DNA from: JADJLQ01 sp031417835
GTDB lineage: Bacteria; Bacteroidota; Bacteroidia; Chitinophagales; Saprospiraceae
Assembly: GCA_031417835.1 (NCBI GenBank)
Contig: JANOWJ010000041.1
Span: forward strand, 30,679 to 94,678
Reading direction: 5' to 3'
DNA length: 64,000 nt
In this document: in pieces, positions 45,104-54,762 of the stretch
How positions within the stretch are numbered: the stretch's first letter is position 1
Layout of the letters: each line of letters begins with the position of its first letter
Notes under the pieces: generated by a model
Told to the model about the DNA's origin: nothing
The model's input: the letters and a program-made list of their open reading frames with translations, nothing else
Databases searched by the model: none
Translations under genes and position numbers: made by a program

Positions 45104-48100
45104 ATGTATTTATGCCAACTTAATAAATTAGCATCCTGCTTTTTTATCTTCTTTTTTTCGTTTTTTGCTCAACTCCAGGCACAAAAAAATTCAAAAAACC
45201 TGACCCTCATACCCGAACTGAAAGGAACTGCTGTCCAATCGGTATATGAAGACCGCAGAGGCCTGTTATGGATTGCTACGCAAAATGGATTGTATAAATA
45301 TGATGGGTATGAATTTAAAAAATTCTATTTCAATCCAAATGATTCAACCACACTCAAGATTTTACACATCTTCGTAGTATATGAAGATCGGAATGGCCAC
45401 ATCTGGGTAGGGGGCGTAGAAGGACTATATCGATACCATATCAAGTCAAAAAAATTTAAAGCCTATCCTTACACTCATTTAGTCGGCAAGCCGGTCTCTA
45501 ACTTTACCGCTGTCTCTACGATAGCAGAAAACATTATAGGTGATTTATTGCTTGGTGTGAACTCGCCAGCAGGCGACCATATGACCAAGTCGCTGCTTTA
45601 TCTGGATAAAAAAACGGATCAAATCAAGTTATTCCCATATCCGAGTGAATTAGAGCCAGGAGGAATTTATAAGATCTCAGCTGATAAATCGGGAACACTT
45701 TTAATACAAGGGTATCATGAACGGAATTTTAAATTGGATGAATCAAACATCTTAAAGGCAAGTAATGCCCTGGCTCATATCATCAAATTTGATAAAACCG
45801 GTGTACCATTTTATGAACGAGATCAACACGATACCGCATGGTATATCAGTCAAGAAGGTTATTTGACTAATTTTGCATGGACCGATAGTATTCTTTCGCC
45901 CAGGTATTCCTTTAAACACTTGTTGCCCAATCCTAATCGCGTTTTTTATGCCCTAGATATTGCTTTTGAAAAGGATGAAAAAGTATGGCTAGCTCTCGAT
46001 CAAGGTATCCTGTATTTTGATCGAAAAAAAAGGATTTTCCAATCGGTAGATCTTGAATTAGGTATAAAATCTAATGGAAATTATATTTTCGGATTACATG
46101 TAGATTCATTTGGAAATCTTTGGATCTGCACTGGCAATGGGCTTTATCGTTATGATCACAAATCTGTTGTCACAACATTCGGACCAGATGAAACAGATAG
46201 TACGCGATCTATCACAGGATTTGTGATCAGTCCTTTACAATCCATCACCGATGGAAAGATTTGGATGAGTCATCAATCTATAGAACTGGAACAATCGGGC
46301 TTCTTGATCATGGATCCTATCGATTATACCTTTAAACGGATTCCGTTCGCTACTTTTTTACCCAAAGGTGGCTATGTAATCAGTTTTGCCGAACAAAGTC
46401 CAGGCGAGTTTTATTTAAGTACCAATCTGGGCATTTACTCATTTAATACAAAAACAAAGTCAGCTAAAAAAATATCCATACTTGGATTCCCTGATAACAA
46501 TCCAGGCATTACGCAATTTTTACAAGATAAAAAAGGAAATCATTGGTTGGGCTCTAGAAATTATTTATACAAAAAACTAAAGTCTGGGGATCGATTTGAA
46601 GCCATAGATCTGAGTCGGATGCCTGGTGGTGATGACAAGAGTAACGAAATTTCGATGCTAGTAGAAGGTCAAAAGCTAGGGCTCTGGATACTCACTGCCA
46701 ATGGTTTGTTTTTATACGACTATACCACCGAAAAAATCGCCAGACATGGTTATCATAGCAATGCCAAACTTGCATTTCCTACTCAGGAGTTCACTGGGCT
46801 GTATGAAGATGACCATGGCGTAGCATATGTAGGTACCTGGCAAGGTGGCCTGATACGTTATGATGTGGCACAAAACAAATATAAAATCTACACCATAGAG
46901 GATGGATTGCCCGGTATGAGCATTCAAACCATCCAGCCCGATGACCGTGCCCATGCACTTTGGATCGGCACGAGTGAAGGCATTTCAAAGTTTGATCTGG
47001 ACAACCAAACCTTCAATACCTTGACTGCACAAGATGGGGTGATTGGCAATGCACACTATTTTGCAATCAAGACGACAGATCATAAATTATTGTATACTGG
47101 TCAGGGCATAAACATACTCGACCCTGCAGAAATAAAGAATAACTCCATACCGCCTAAAGTAACGATCCTGGATATTAAGGTAGCCAATCAATCTATTTAT
47201 TCCACTAGTGACAATATGGGCGAGGGAGATATATCAAAAGACACTTTGATCCAATTGCGACATGATCAAAACAATATATCTATTGACTACCTGGGTATTC
47301 AATTAAATAACCCTCTCAAGACCCGATATGCCTATCAGCTCGAAGGGTATGATCCCGAATGGAAGCAGGTGGAAGTGCAACGCTCTGCATATTACTCCAA
47401 TCTACCTCCTGGCTCATACACTTTTACAGTAAAAGCGGCCAATAGCAATGGCACCTGGTCTGATACTTTTGCCAAGATGCACCTTGTGATACTCCCTCCT
47501 TGGTGGAAAACGAAGTGGGCATATGTATTATATCTTCTTGCTTTAGCAGGATTAGGATCATTAGCCAATACCTATTTCAAACAACGTGTAATCAAAAAAG
47601 AAAGAGAGCGATCCCAACTCAAAGAGTTGGAGCAAGCTAAAGAAATCGAAAAAGCCTATGTACAATTGGAGCAGTCACATGAGACCTTAAAAAATACGCA
47701 GTCCCAACTGGTGCAAGCTGAAAAAATGGCTTCGTTAGGTGAACTCACCGCGGGCATAGCCCATGAGATTCAAAATCCATTGAACTTTGTAAATAATTTT
47801 TCAGATATCAATATCGAATTGATTGAAGAAATGCGGGAAGAACTACATGCAGATCGCAAAGCTGAAGCATTGATGCTCGCAGATACCATTAAAACCAATC
47901 TTGAAAAAATAACCAATCATGGCCGTAGAGCCGACTCCATCGTAAAAGGCATGTTGCAGCACTCTCGCAAAAATACCGGTCAGAAAGAACCAACCAATAT
48001 TAACGCTCTTGCAGATGAATATTTACGATTAGCTTATCATGGACTTCGTGCTAAGGATAAATCGTTTAATGCAACGTTTAAGACGGATCTGGATCCCAGC

Positions 48101-48607
48101 ATCGGTGATGTCTATGCTGTACCGCAAGATATCGGCAGAGTTTTACTCAATTTAATCACGAATGCATTTCATGCCGTCACGGAAGAAGATCAGAAAATAA
48201 AAGGCCAGAATCCTGAATCCAATTATACCCCTGTCGTAACGGTATCGACTAAAAAATGGCTCGCAGGTGAGTCTGAACCATCCTCAGCAGACCATGTAGA
48301 AATCAGAATAACAGACAATGGTCCAGGTATACCGAGTCATCTCAGAGACAAAATTTTTCAGCCCTTCTTCACCACTAAACCAACTGGGCTAGGTACTGGA
48401 TTGGGCTTGAGTTTAGCTTATGATATCATAAAAGCGCACGGAGGTTCCATTAAAGTAATTTCAAATTATCGGGAGTCCGGTTTATTAAATGATATTGGAA
48501 CTATTCGTGACCATGGGTCTGGTGAAGGAGATTCAATGCCTATTAAATCAGAAGAATCCAAAAGAAGTGCAGGTACAGAATTTGTAATTAATTTACCTAC
48601 TTCGTAG
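45104..48607 (+). CDS. Propeller-type sensor histidine kinase
   Basis: 1167 residues. Signal peptide (about 1-26), two-component regulator propeller blades (about 40-690, with YEDRRGLLWIATQNGLYKYD and similar), a Y_Y_Y domain (about 725-800, NYISIDYLGIQL-like, then YAYQLEGYD and LPPGSYTFTVKAAN), one transmembrane helix (about 808-825), a coiled coil (about 830-880), a HisKA segment (SLGELTAGIAHEIQNPL, phosphoacceptor His about 889) and an ATPase domain with DNGPGIP and GTGLGLSLAYDI. It has no receiver or AraC domain, unlike the hybrid regulators of polysaccharide loci. Its response regulator is not in the window. Confidence 0.92.
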   Translation: MYLCQLNKLASCFFIFFFSFFAQLQAQKNSKNLTLIPELKGTAVQSVYEDRRGLLWIATQNGLYKYDGYEFKKFYFNPNDSTTLKILHIFVVYEDRNGHIWVGGVEGLYRYHIKSKKFKAYPYTHLVGKPVSNFTAVSTIAENIIGDLLLGVNSPAGDHMTKSLLYLDKKTDQIKLFPYPSELEPGGIYKISADKSGTLLIQGYHERNFKLDESNILKASNALAHIIKFDKTGVPFYERDQHDTAWYISQEGYLTNFAWTDSILSPRYSFKHLLPNPNRVFYALDIAFEKDEKVWLALDQGILYFDRKKRIFQSVDLELGIKSNGNYIFGLHVDSFGNLWICTGNGLYRYDHKSVVTTFGPDETDSTRSITGFVISPLQSITDGKIWMSHQSIELEQSGFLIMDPIDYTFKRIPFATFLPKGGYVISFAEQSPGEFYLSTNLGIYSFNTKTKSAKKISILGFPDNNPGITQFLQDKKGNHWLGSRNYLYKKLKSGDRFEAIDLSRMPGGDDKSNEISMLVEGQKLGLWILTANGLFLYDYTTEKIARHGYHSNAKLAFPTQEFTGLYEDDHGVAYVGTWQGGLIRYDVAQNKYKIYTIEDGLPGMSIQTIQPDDRAHALWIGTSEGISKFDLDNQTFNTLTAQDGVIGNAHYFAIKTTDHKLLYTGQGINILDPAEIKNNSIPPKVTILDIKVANQSIYSTSDNMGEGDISKDTLIQLRHDQNNISIDYLGIQLNNPLKTRYAYQLEGYDPEWKQVEVQRSAYYSNLPPGSYTFTVKAANSNGTWSDTFAKMHLVILPPWWKTKWAYVLYLLALAGLGSLANTYFKQRVIKKERERSQLKELEQAKEIEKAYVQLEQSHETLKNTQSQLVQAEKMASLGELTAGIAHEIQNPLNFVNNFSDINIELIEEMREELHADRKAEALMLADTIKTNLEKITNHGRRADSIVKGMLQHSRKNTGQKEPTNINALADEYLRLAYHGLRAKDKSFNATFKTDLDPSIGDVYAVPQDIGRVLLNLITNAFHAVTEEDQKIKGQNPESNYTPVVTVSTKKWLAGESEPSSADHVEIRITDNGPGIPSHLRDKIFQPFFTTKPTGLGTGLGLSLAYDIIKAHGGSIKVISNYRESGLLNDIGTIRDHGSGEGDSMPIKSEESKRSAGTEFVINLPTS

Positions 48608-48743
48608 TGAAATTAAAAAAATTCTTCAATTAAGAGTGACGATCGAGTCACTGATTTAGATGTCAGGCGTCAAACCGAGTCGCTGGATTTTAAACCCGAT
48701 CTCTTTTGTTAAGACTGAAAGAAAGCACTAAGTTCCAGCACTA

Positions 48744-50243
48744 TTACCCAGCTTCCTCCCAACCCAAACTCCGTTCAACCGCCTTTCGCCAGCCATTCTG
48801 CAATTGGGTAACCTGATTCAACGGCATGGTGGGATGAAAATCAGCTTCTATCAGCCATTGTTCTGAAATTTCCTTTTTAGTCCATAATCCGATGGCTAAA
48901 CCAGCAAGGTAAGCGGCACCTAAAGCGGTCGTTTCTATAATGGTAGGCCGTTCCACATCAGTCGACAAAAGATCTGCTTGAAACTGCATTAGAAAATTAT
49001 TAGCCGAAGCCCCACCGTCTACTCTCAATGCTTTTAAAGTAATGCCCGACTCCTCGGTCATGATATCCAGAACATCCTTAGTCTGATAAGCCATGGATTC
49101 GAGGGTAGCTCTTACTATGTGTACTTTGGTAGTACCGCGGGTGAGACCCTGTATGGTACCTCGAGCATACATATCCCAATGAGGTGCGCCCATCCCGGTA
49201 AAAGCGGGCACTAGGTACACCCCACCAGTATCCGGGACTGAGCTTGCCATTTCTTCGGTTTCACTGGAAGATTGGATGATACCAAGACCATCGCGCAACC
49301 ATTGTACTGCTGATCCGGCATTAAACACACTGCCCTCCAGCGCGTATTGTACCTTGCCATCGAGTCCCCAGGCTATCGTAGTCAATAATCCTTTTTGAGA
49401 TCGGATACATTTATCTCCGGTATTCATAAGCATAAAACATCCCGTTCCGTAGGTGTTTTTAGCCATGCCCGGAGTGAAGCACGCTTGCCCGAATAACGCT
49501 GCCTGTTGATCTCCTGCCACACCACTAATGGGGATGGACGCCCCAAGCAGATCGATCTGGGTTTCTCCAAATACACCACTCGATGGCATGACCTCTGGTA
49601 GTATGTTAATCGGTATATCCAATAAGGACATCATTTTTTCGTCCCATTGCAACGTGCGGATATTAAATAACATGGTGCGGGAGGCATTGCTATAATCTGT
49701 GGCGTGTACTTTGCCGTCAGTGAGCTTCCAGATCAGCCAGGTGTCTATAGTACCAAATAATAACTCCCCTGCCTCAGCTTTGGTCCTGGCTCCTGGTACC
49801 TGATCCAGAATCCATTTTAATTTGGTGCCGGAGAAGTAGGCGTCGATGACAAGACCAGTATACTCTGAGATATAATCAGCATGACCATCCGCCCTGAGTT
49901 GCTCACACGTAGGTGCTGTGCGTCTATCTTGCCATACGATAGCATTATGGATCGGCTCGCCGGTGTTTTTATCCCATACTACTGTAGTCTCTCTTTGATT
50001 TGTGATGCCAATGGCTGCGATTTGGTTTACATCTATTTGATTTTGTTGTAGCACAGATTTGGCCACAGCCAATTGAGTGGTCCAGATCTCATCTGCATCG
50101 TGCTCTACCCACCCCGGCTGTGGAAAAATCTGGGTAAACTCTTGTTGAGCAACGCCTGCTATAATCCCCCGACTATTAAAAAGAATAGCACGAGAACTGG
50201 TGGTACCTTGATCGAGGGCTAGTATAAATCGTTCGGTAGACAT
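48744..50243 (-). CDS. glpK: Glycerol kinase
   Basis: 499 residues, full length. Seen are the FGGY-kinase phosphate motifs ALDQGTTSSRAILF (7-20) and ISGVAGDQQAALFGQ, the glycerol-binding ITNQRETTVVWD, and the adenosine motif LRVDGGASANNFLMQFQADLL. The enzyme phosphorylates glycerol to glycerol-3-phosphate in the cytoplasm. It is divergent from glpD across 157 bases; no glpF facilitator gene is nearby. Confidence 0.97.
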   Translation of the reverse strand: MSTERFILALDQGTTSSRAILFNSRGIIAGVAQQEFTQIFPQPGWVEHDADEIWTTQLAVAKSVLQQNQIDVNQIAAIGITNQRETTVVWDKNTGEPIHNAIVWQDRRTAPTCEQLRADGHADYISEYTGLVIDAYFSGTKLKWILDQVPGARTKAEAGELLFGTIDTWLIWKLTDGKVHATDYSNASRTMLFNIRTLQWDEKMMSLLDIPINILPEVMPSSGVFGETQIDLLGASIPISGVAGDQQAALFGQACFTPGMAKNTYGTGCFMLMNTGDKCIRSQKGLLTTIAWGLDGKVQYALEGSVFNAGSAVQWLRDGLGIIQSSSETEEMASSVPDTGGVYLVPAFTGMGAPHWDMYARGTIQGLTRGTTKVHIVRATLESMAYQTKDVLDIMTEESGITLKALRVDGGASANNFLMQFQADLLSTDVERPTIIETTALGAAYLAGLAIGLWTKKEISEQWLIEADFHPTMPLNQVTQLQNGWRKAVERSLGWEEAG

Positions 50244-50381
50244 TGGCTTAAAAAATTAGAAAGCCAAGCTACATAATAAGGATGAAACAATCCATGCTCA
50301 GAAATAATTTGCAGTTTAATATTCATTTTATTTAACACCCCATCACCACACACATTATGTTTTTAATTAATATAATTACCC

Positions 50382-50389
50382 TACTTTTG
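50382..50389 (+). promoter_or_regulatory. Candidate -7 element (TACTTTTG) of glpD
   Basis: The octamer fits TAnnTTTG and ends 11 bases before the glpD ATG. A TTTT at 50361-50364 lies about 17 bases upstream as a possible weak -33 element. A start about 4 bases downstream would give a leader under 10 bases. Confidence 0.4.
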
Positions 50390-50400
50390 GCCTCTATTCT

Positions 50401-52068
50401 ATGATTCCTTTTGCAGCAACAGATCGTAAAATCTACTTGGACAAACTGACGCGTCGGCGAGTCCATATCCTAGTCATCGGTGGTGGTATCACCGGGGCCG
50501 GCATCTTATTGGACGCTGTCAACAGGGGTTTTGAGGTAGCACTATTGGAGAAAGGGGACTTTGCTAGTGGTACTTCAAGCCGATCTACTAAGCTCATCCA
50601 TGGCGGGCTGCGATATTTAAAACAATTGCAGTTTGGTGTAGTACGGGAGACCGGCGCGGAGCGAGCTATCGTATATAATAATGCTCGCCATCTGGTCGAA
50701 CGGAGTAAAATGTTGCTGCCTTTTTACAAAGGCGGGGTGATGGGACCGATTACTACATCTTTTGCCTTGTGGTTTTACGACTATCTGGCCAAGGTGGCCA
50801 GAAATGAGCATAAACTGATGCTCAAAAAACAAACTACCAAAAAACTAGAACCCCTGCTCAAGGAAGATAAACTCAAAGGAGCAGGTCTCTATTACGAATA
50901 CAAAGTAGACGACACCCGACTGACCCTTGAAATCATCAAGAAAGCGGTAGAAAGCGGAGCTACAGCATTGAACTACACAGAAGTCACTAAACTGATCTAT
51001 GAAAATGGAAAAGTCGCCGGAGCCAAAGCCGTGGACAAGATGACAGGCGATGAATATGAAATCTACGCTGATTTTGTAGTGAATGCTTCTGGACCTTGGA
51101 CCGATCAGGTAGCTGAACTGGAGCCCGCCTCCACCAAAAAAATCATACTATCTAAAGGTGTGCATCTTGTACTACCTGCTCATAAACTCTCTTTAAAACA
51201 ACCCGTTTATTTTGAATCCGTGATAGATCATCGGATGATTTTTGCGATACCTCATTGGCAGTACACCTATATAGGTACGACAGATACTCCGTATGATGGC
51301 GATATCAATCAACCTGTAGCAATCCGTGAGGATATAGATTACCTATTGCAAAGCGCCAATGCCATATTCCCCACTGTCCACTTAAGTGAAAACGATGTCT
51401 GCTCTACATGGGCCGGACTGCGACCTTTGATCAATCAGCCGGGGAAAAAATTTTCTGAGCTTTCCCGTAAAGATGAAGTCTTTATCAGTCCATCGGGTCT
51501 GATCAGTATAGCAGGAGGTAAACTGACCGGCTATCGAAAAATGGGTGAGCGGGTGATCCAAACCATCATCGAAGAATTCAAAAAACAAGAATATAAAGCA
51601 GTGCCAGTGTTGCATGAAGAGGCATTGACTGATCTATCTAATGTATGCGGATCCGAATTCAAGTCCGAGGAAGAATTTCAAAAAATATTATCCTATTGTA
51701 TCTCCCTCAAAGGCCATCTTCAGGTGGAAGAGGCCACTATGTATCAGCTATTCAGACGCTACGGTACCAATACAGAGCAGGTGATAGCACTAGCAGAGAC
51801 TTTTAGAGAAAAAGAATCTGATCCATATCTGCGATTGGAGTATGGGGGTTTGATGTATGGCATGCAGCAAGAGATGGTCAATACCTTAGCCGATTATCTT
51901 GTACGAAGGACCGGACAACTATATTTTGGTCGGGAACACATCTTAAAATTCCAGGAACCTCTATTAAGACTTTTACAAACTGAGCTAAATTATACTGATC
52001 AACAGATTGACTCGATTCGGATAGAATTCCAAAAAGAGTACGAGTCCGTGATGAGTTGGAAAAAATAA
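50401..52068 (+). CDS. glpD: Aerobic glycerol-3-phosphate dehydrogenase
   Basis: 555 residues. The FAD motif VIGGGITGAGILLDAVNRGFE is followed by LLEKGDFASGTSSRSTKLIHGG, the classic GlpD fingerprint. Further marks are WTYIGTTDTPY-like substrate site (residues about 295-302), STWAGLRPLI and the AGGKLTGYRKM lid. A C-terminal helical domain (about 400-555) is present. The membrane-associated enzyme oxidises glycerol-3-phosphate to dihydroxyacetone phosphate and feeds quinones. Divergent from glpK, which supplies its substrate. Confidence 0.96.
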   Translation: MIPFAATDRKIYLDKLTRRRVHILVIGGGITGAGILLDAVNRGFEVALLEKGDFASGTSSRSTKLIHGGLRYLKQLQFGVVRETGAERAIVYNNARHLVERSKMLLPFYKGGVMGPITTSFALWFYDYLAKVARNEHKLMLKKQTTKKLEPLLKEDKLKGAGLYYEYKVDDTRLTLEIIKKAVESGATALNYTEVTKLIYENGKVAGAKAVDKMTGDEYEIYADFVVNASGPWTDQVAELEPASTKKIILSKGVHLVLPAHKLSLKQPVYFESVIDHRMIFAIPHWQYTYIGTTDTPYDGDINQPVAIREDIDYLLQSANAIFPTVHLSENDVCSTWAGLRPLINQPGKKFSELSRKDEVFISPSGLISIAGGKLTGYRKMGERVIQTIIEEFKKQEYKAVPVLHEEALTDLSNVCGSEFKSEEEFQKILSYCISLKGHLQVEEATMYQLFRRYGTNTEQVIALAETFREKESDPYLRLEYGGLMYGMQQEMVNTLADYLVRRTGQLYFGREHILKFQEPLLRLLQTELNYTDQQIDSIRIEFQKEYESVMSWKK

Positions 52069-52073
52069 GAAAA

Positions 52074-52109
52074 CCCCTTGATCAGTACGTTTACCATCAA
52101 AGGGCTTTT
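52074..52109 (+). terminator. Likely terminator after glpD
   Basis: CCCCTTGAT (52074-52082) can pair with ATCAAAGGG (52096-52104) with one mismatch, loop of 13 bases, followed by CTTTT. It lies 5 bases after the glpD stop. The long loop and mismatch weaken it. Confidence 0.55.
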
Positions 52110-52279
52110 ATGAAAAGACTCACTCTTTAAAAGCCGAAAAGTAATCGGACTACTATTAAGCAAATAATAAAAATGCCTACTTGGCGAGCCGGTACAGATT
52201 AACTTCAATTAAATATCGACCAGAGTTCACCATATTGTGCTCCAATTATTTGAATTCCGGATCAAAGAGCTTTTTTATT

Positions 52280-53296
52280 ATGGATAGACGCACATTTCAT
52301 CAGACCTTATTGGGCTCAAGCATGGCATTATCTACTCCTTCAGTTATTACCAAAAAACGAGTGCCTTATCTCCGAACTGGCGATTGTATAGGCCTAATTG
52401 CCCCTGCAGGATTGATCAATGAAGAACGACTCACCAAGGCCAAGGCAAATATAGAATCGCTGGGACTGGTACCCATCTTGGGGAAAAACATTATGCAGAC
52501 TCATGGCTATCTGGCCGGCAAAGAACAGTACCGACTCCAAGACTTACATGACATGTATCGCGACGATAACATTCGCGCGATCTGGTGCATCCGTGGTGGT
52601 TATGGATGTACCCAATTATTACCACTGATGGATTTTGATCTAATCAAATCACATCCAAAACTCTTATTGGGGTATAGCGATATCACTGCATTTCACAATG
52701 GACTCTACACCAGACTCCATCAACACAGCTTTCACAGTCCTGTAGCAGCATCTGATTTTACGCCGTATACTGTAGAAGAACTTAAAAAAGTCATTTTTGG
52801 TACCTCCGGGCAACAGATAGAGGTGGGATTGTGTATAGACGATGAAGGTCAGTTTGCATCTGGAAAAACAACTTTTGAGCGCTATACGATACATCCCGGC
52901 ATAGCAGAAGGAGTATTGATAGGGGGCAATCTATCCCTACTCAGTGCGCTATGTGGTACCCCTTATTTTAAAATTAAAAAAGATTGTATCCTGTACCTTG
53001 AAGACATCGAAGAAGCTCCATATCGAATCGATCGAATGTTGACGCAATTATTCCAGGTGATACCAATCGATAGGGTGAAAGGGGTGATCTGTGGAGTCTT
53101 CGAAGGTTGTGAGCGTAAAGAAAATATTCCATCTCTTACTCTCAAAGAAGTGATGATGGAGTGTATAGGTCGATTAAAAATACCATCGCTGTATGGGTTT
53201 TCCTTCGGGCATATCTCCAATCAATGCACCTTACCGATTGGCGCAAGAGCGACATTAAATACTTCGACTTCCACACTTAGCCTGCGACTGCCATGA
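52280..53296 (+). CDS. LD-carboxypeptidase (S66 family) with Tat-like signal
   Basis: 338 residues from ATG 52280; an in-frame start at 52181 would add a leader that lacks family character. The N-terminus RRTFHQTLLGSSMALS looks like a twin-arginine signal. S66 hallmarks are GDCIGLIAPAG, the AIWCIRGGYGCTQLLP segment, the nucleophile-containing LLGYSDITAFH (Ser), and GNLSLLSALCGTPY and EDIEEAPYRIDRML with the Glu/His charge relay. Members cleave the L,D bond of tetrapeptides from murein turnover. The stop overlaps the epimerase ATG by 4 bases. Confidence 0.9.
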   Translation: MDRRTFHQTLLGSSMALSTPSVITKKRVPYLRTGDCIGLIAPAGLINEERLTKAKANIESLGLVPILGKNIMQTHGYLAGKEQYRLQDLHDMYRDDNIRAIWCIRGGYGCTQLLPLMDFDLIKSHPKLLLGYSDITAFHNGLYTRLHQHSFHSPVAASDFTPYTVEELKKVIFGTSGQQIEVGLCIDDEGQFASGKTTFERYTIHPGIAEGVLIGGNLSLLSALCGTPYFKIKKDCILYLEDIEEAPYRIDRMLTQLFQVIPIDRVKGVICGVFEGCERKENIPSLTLKEVMMECIGRLKIPSLYGFSFGHISNQCTLPIGARATLNTSTSTLSLRLP

Positions 53297-54324
53297 AATT
53301 AATCATTCATACTTTTCAACTCCAGACCAAAAAAATATTTACGACTGCACATGGCAGTGCTGCCTTCCGTCGTTGTATGATCATCGAATTGCAGCATGAA
53401 GGAAAGTCGGGCTATGGTGAAGCCACTGAGATTTTATACTATGGTAAAAATCTGGAGCGTATGGTCCATCTGGCAAAATCAAATGCCTCTTGGATAGAGG
53501 GATTGGACATCATACCGCCGGGCGGGATGTATAAGGAGTTTTTTAAACGATTTGGTGAAGACCGATTTGTATTGTGCGCTATGGATATGGCGTATCATGA
53601 CTTATATGGCAAGATGCAAGGCAAGCGCCTCATCGATCTCTGGGATCTCGACACCAGTAATTGTGCATTATCAAGTTTCACTGTCGGTATCGATGATACT
53701 GCCGCCATGCTGAAACATATTGATCAAAATCCCTGGCCGGTCTACAAAATCAAATTGGGCACTGACCATGATATGGAGATTATGCGCGCCATCCGAGCGC
53801 ATACGGATAAACTGTTGCGAGTAGATGTCAATGCAGGTTGGACAAAGGATCAAACAATAGCGTACTCAGAGGAGTTGGCTGAATTAAACGTTGAATATAT
53901 CGAGCAACCACTGCCTGTCGCTTTGGATCATGAGATGCATGAAGTATATGACGAAAGTGCATTGCCTCTTTTTGCGGACGAATCCTGTCATATCCCGGAG
54001 GATGTAGAAAAATGTGCCGATCTATTTCATGGCATCAATATCAAACTTATGAAATGTGGTGGGATCACACCCGCGATAGCTATGATACAAATGGCACGGC
54101 AATACGAGATGAAGATTATGATCGGCTGTATGACAGAGACTTCAGTAGGCATCTCTGCATTGGGCCAGATATTGCCGTTGGTAGATTATGCTGACATGGA
54201 TGGATCGATGCTGATCTCCAATGATCCCGCCCGAGGGGTTTCCTTACATTACGGGGTGGCTCATTATCCGGAGGGTGCTGGTACTGGGGCGGAATTGTTA
54301 GTATACAATCCTATAAATGAATGA
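53293..54324 (+). CDS. Dipeptide (L-Ala-D/L-Glu) epimerase, enolase superfamily
   Basis: 343 residues. The enolase-superfamily barrel shows the KxK pair Lys152-x-Lys154 (VYKIKLGTD), metal ligands in RVDVNAGW (Asp178), IEQPL and FADESC, and the second catalytic Lys in NIKLMKCGG. The C-terminal GCMTETSVGISA is the specificity loop of Ala-Glu epimerases, which turn L-Ala-D-Glu from murein into L-Ala-L-Glu. Translation is coupled to the LD-carboxypeptidase (ATGA), so the two act in murein peptide use. Confidence 0.92.
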   Translation: MKLIIHTFQLQTKKIFTTAHGSAAFRRCMIIELQHEGKSGYGEATEILYYGKNLERMVHLAKSNASWIEGLDIIPPGGMYKEFFKRFGEDRFVLCAMDMAYHDLYGKMQGKRLIDLWDLDTSNCALSSFTVGIDDTAAMLKHIDQNPWPVYKIKLGTDHDMEIMRAIRAHTDKLLRVDVNAGWTKDQTIAYSEELAELNVEYIEQPLPVALDHEMHEVYDESALPLFADESCHIPEDVEKCADLFHGINIKLMKCGGITPAIAMIQMARQYEMKIMIGCMTETSVGISALGQILPLVDYADMDGSMLISNDPARGVSLHYGVAHYPEGAGTGAELLVYNPINE

Positions 54325-54426
54325 AATTAACTTAACGCTAAAATCTAGAAATATGTCGAGACATGATGCTTTAGTTGCATGCTATTCGTAAAAAACTTAA
54401 ATTAGCAAATAATAATGCGTATCTAA

Positions 54427-54759
54427 ATGACCGGGGAATTAAAAAAAATTGAATCGCTATTGGAGCAAATAACATCCTATGAAAAAGCCATTGTACTCCA
54501 ATGGGTTGTAAGCGACTTAGGAGGTATTTATACAGGAATCGATAAGACCCTCGGGATTTGCGGAGGTGAGGCTCGAATAGCTCGCACTCGCATACCTGTG
54601 TGGTTACTCGTGAGGCAAAAACAATTAGGATTATCCGAAAATGAACTTTTGAGTGATTACCCAACACTACGGTTAGAAGATCTATCTAATGCTTGGAATT
54701 ATTTTCGAGCACATAAAGATGAAATAAATAATCTTATCAAATCAAATGAAGAACCATAA
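54427..54759 (+). CDS. DUF433 protein with N-terminal extension (candidate antitoxin, third module)
   Basis: 110 residues. The DUF433 core (GICGGEARIARTRIPVWLLVRQKQLG and ELLSDYPTLRLEDLSNAW) begins near residue 44; about 40 extra residues precede it, forming a helical segment (KKIESLLEQITSYEKAIVLQWVVSDLG). This marks a different subfamily from the modules at 28 and 38 kb. It is 3 bases upstream of the PIN-like gene. Confidence 0.83.
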   Translation: MTGELKKIESLLEQITSYEKAIVLQWVVSDLGGIYTGIDKTLGICGGEARIARTRIPVWLLVRQKQLGLSENELLSDYPTLRLEDLSNAWNYFRAHKDEINNLIKSNEEP

Positions 54760-54762
54760 AAA

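Noticed and set aside
48635..48652. Six-base-pair stem AGTGAC/GTCACT after the sensor kinase gene
   Set aside because: Short stem with no T-run; could be chance in a convergent gap.
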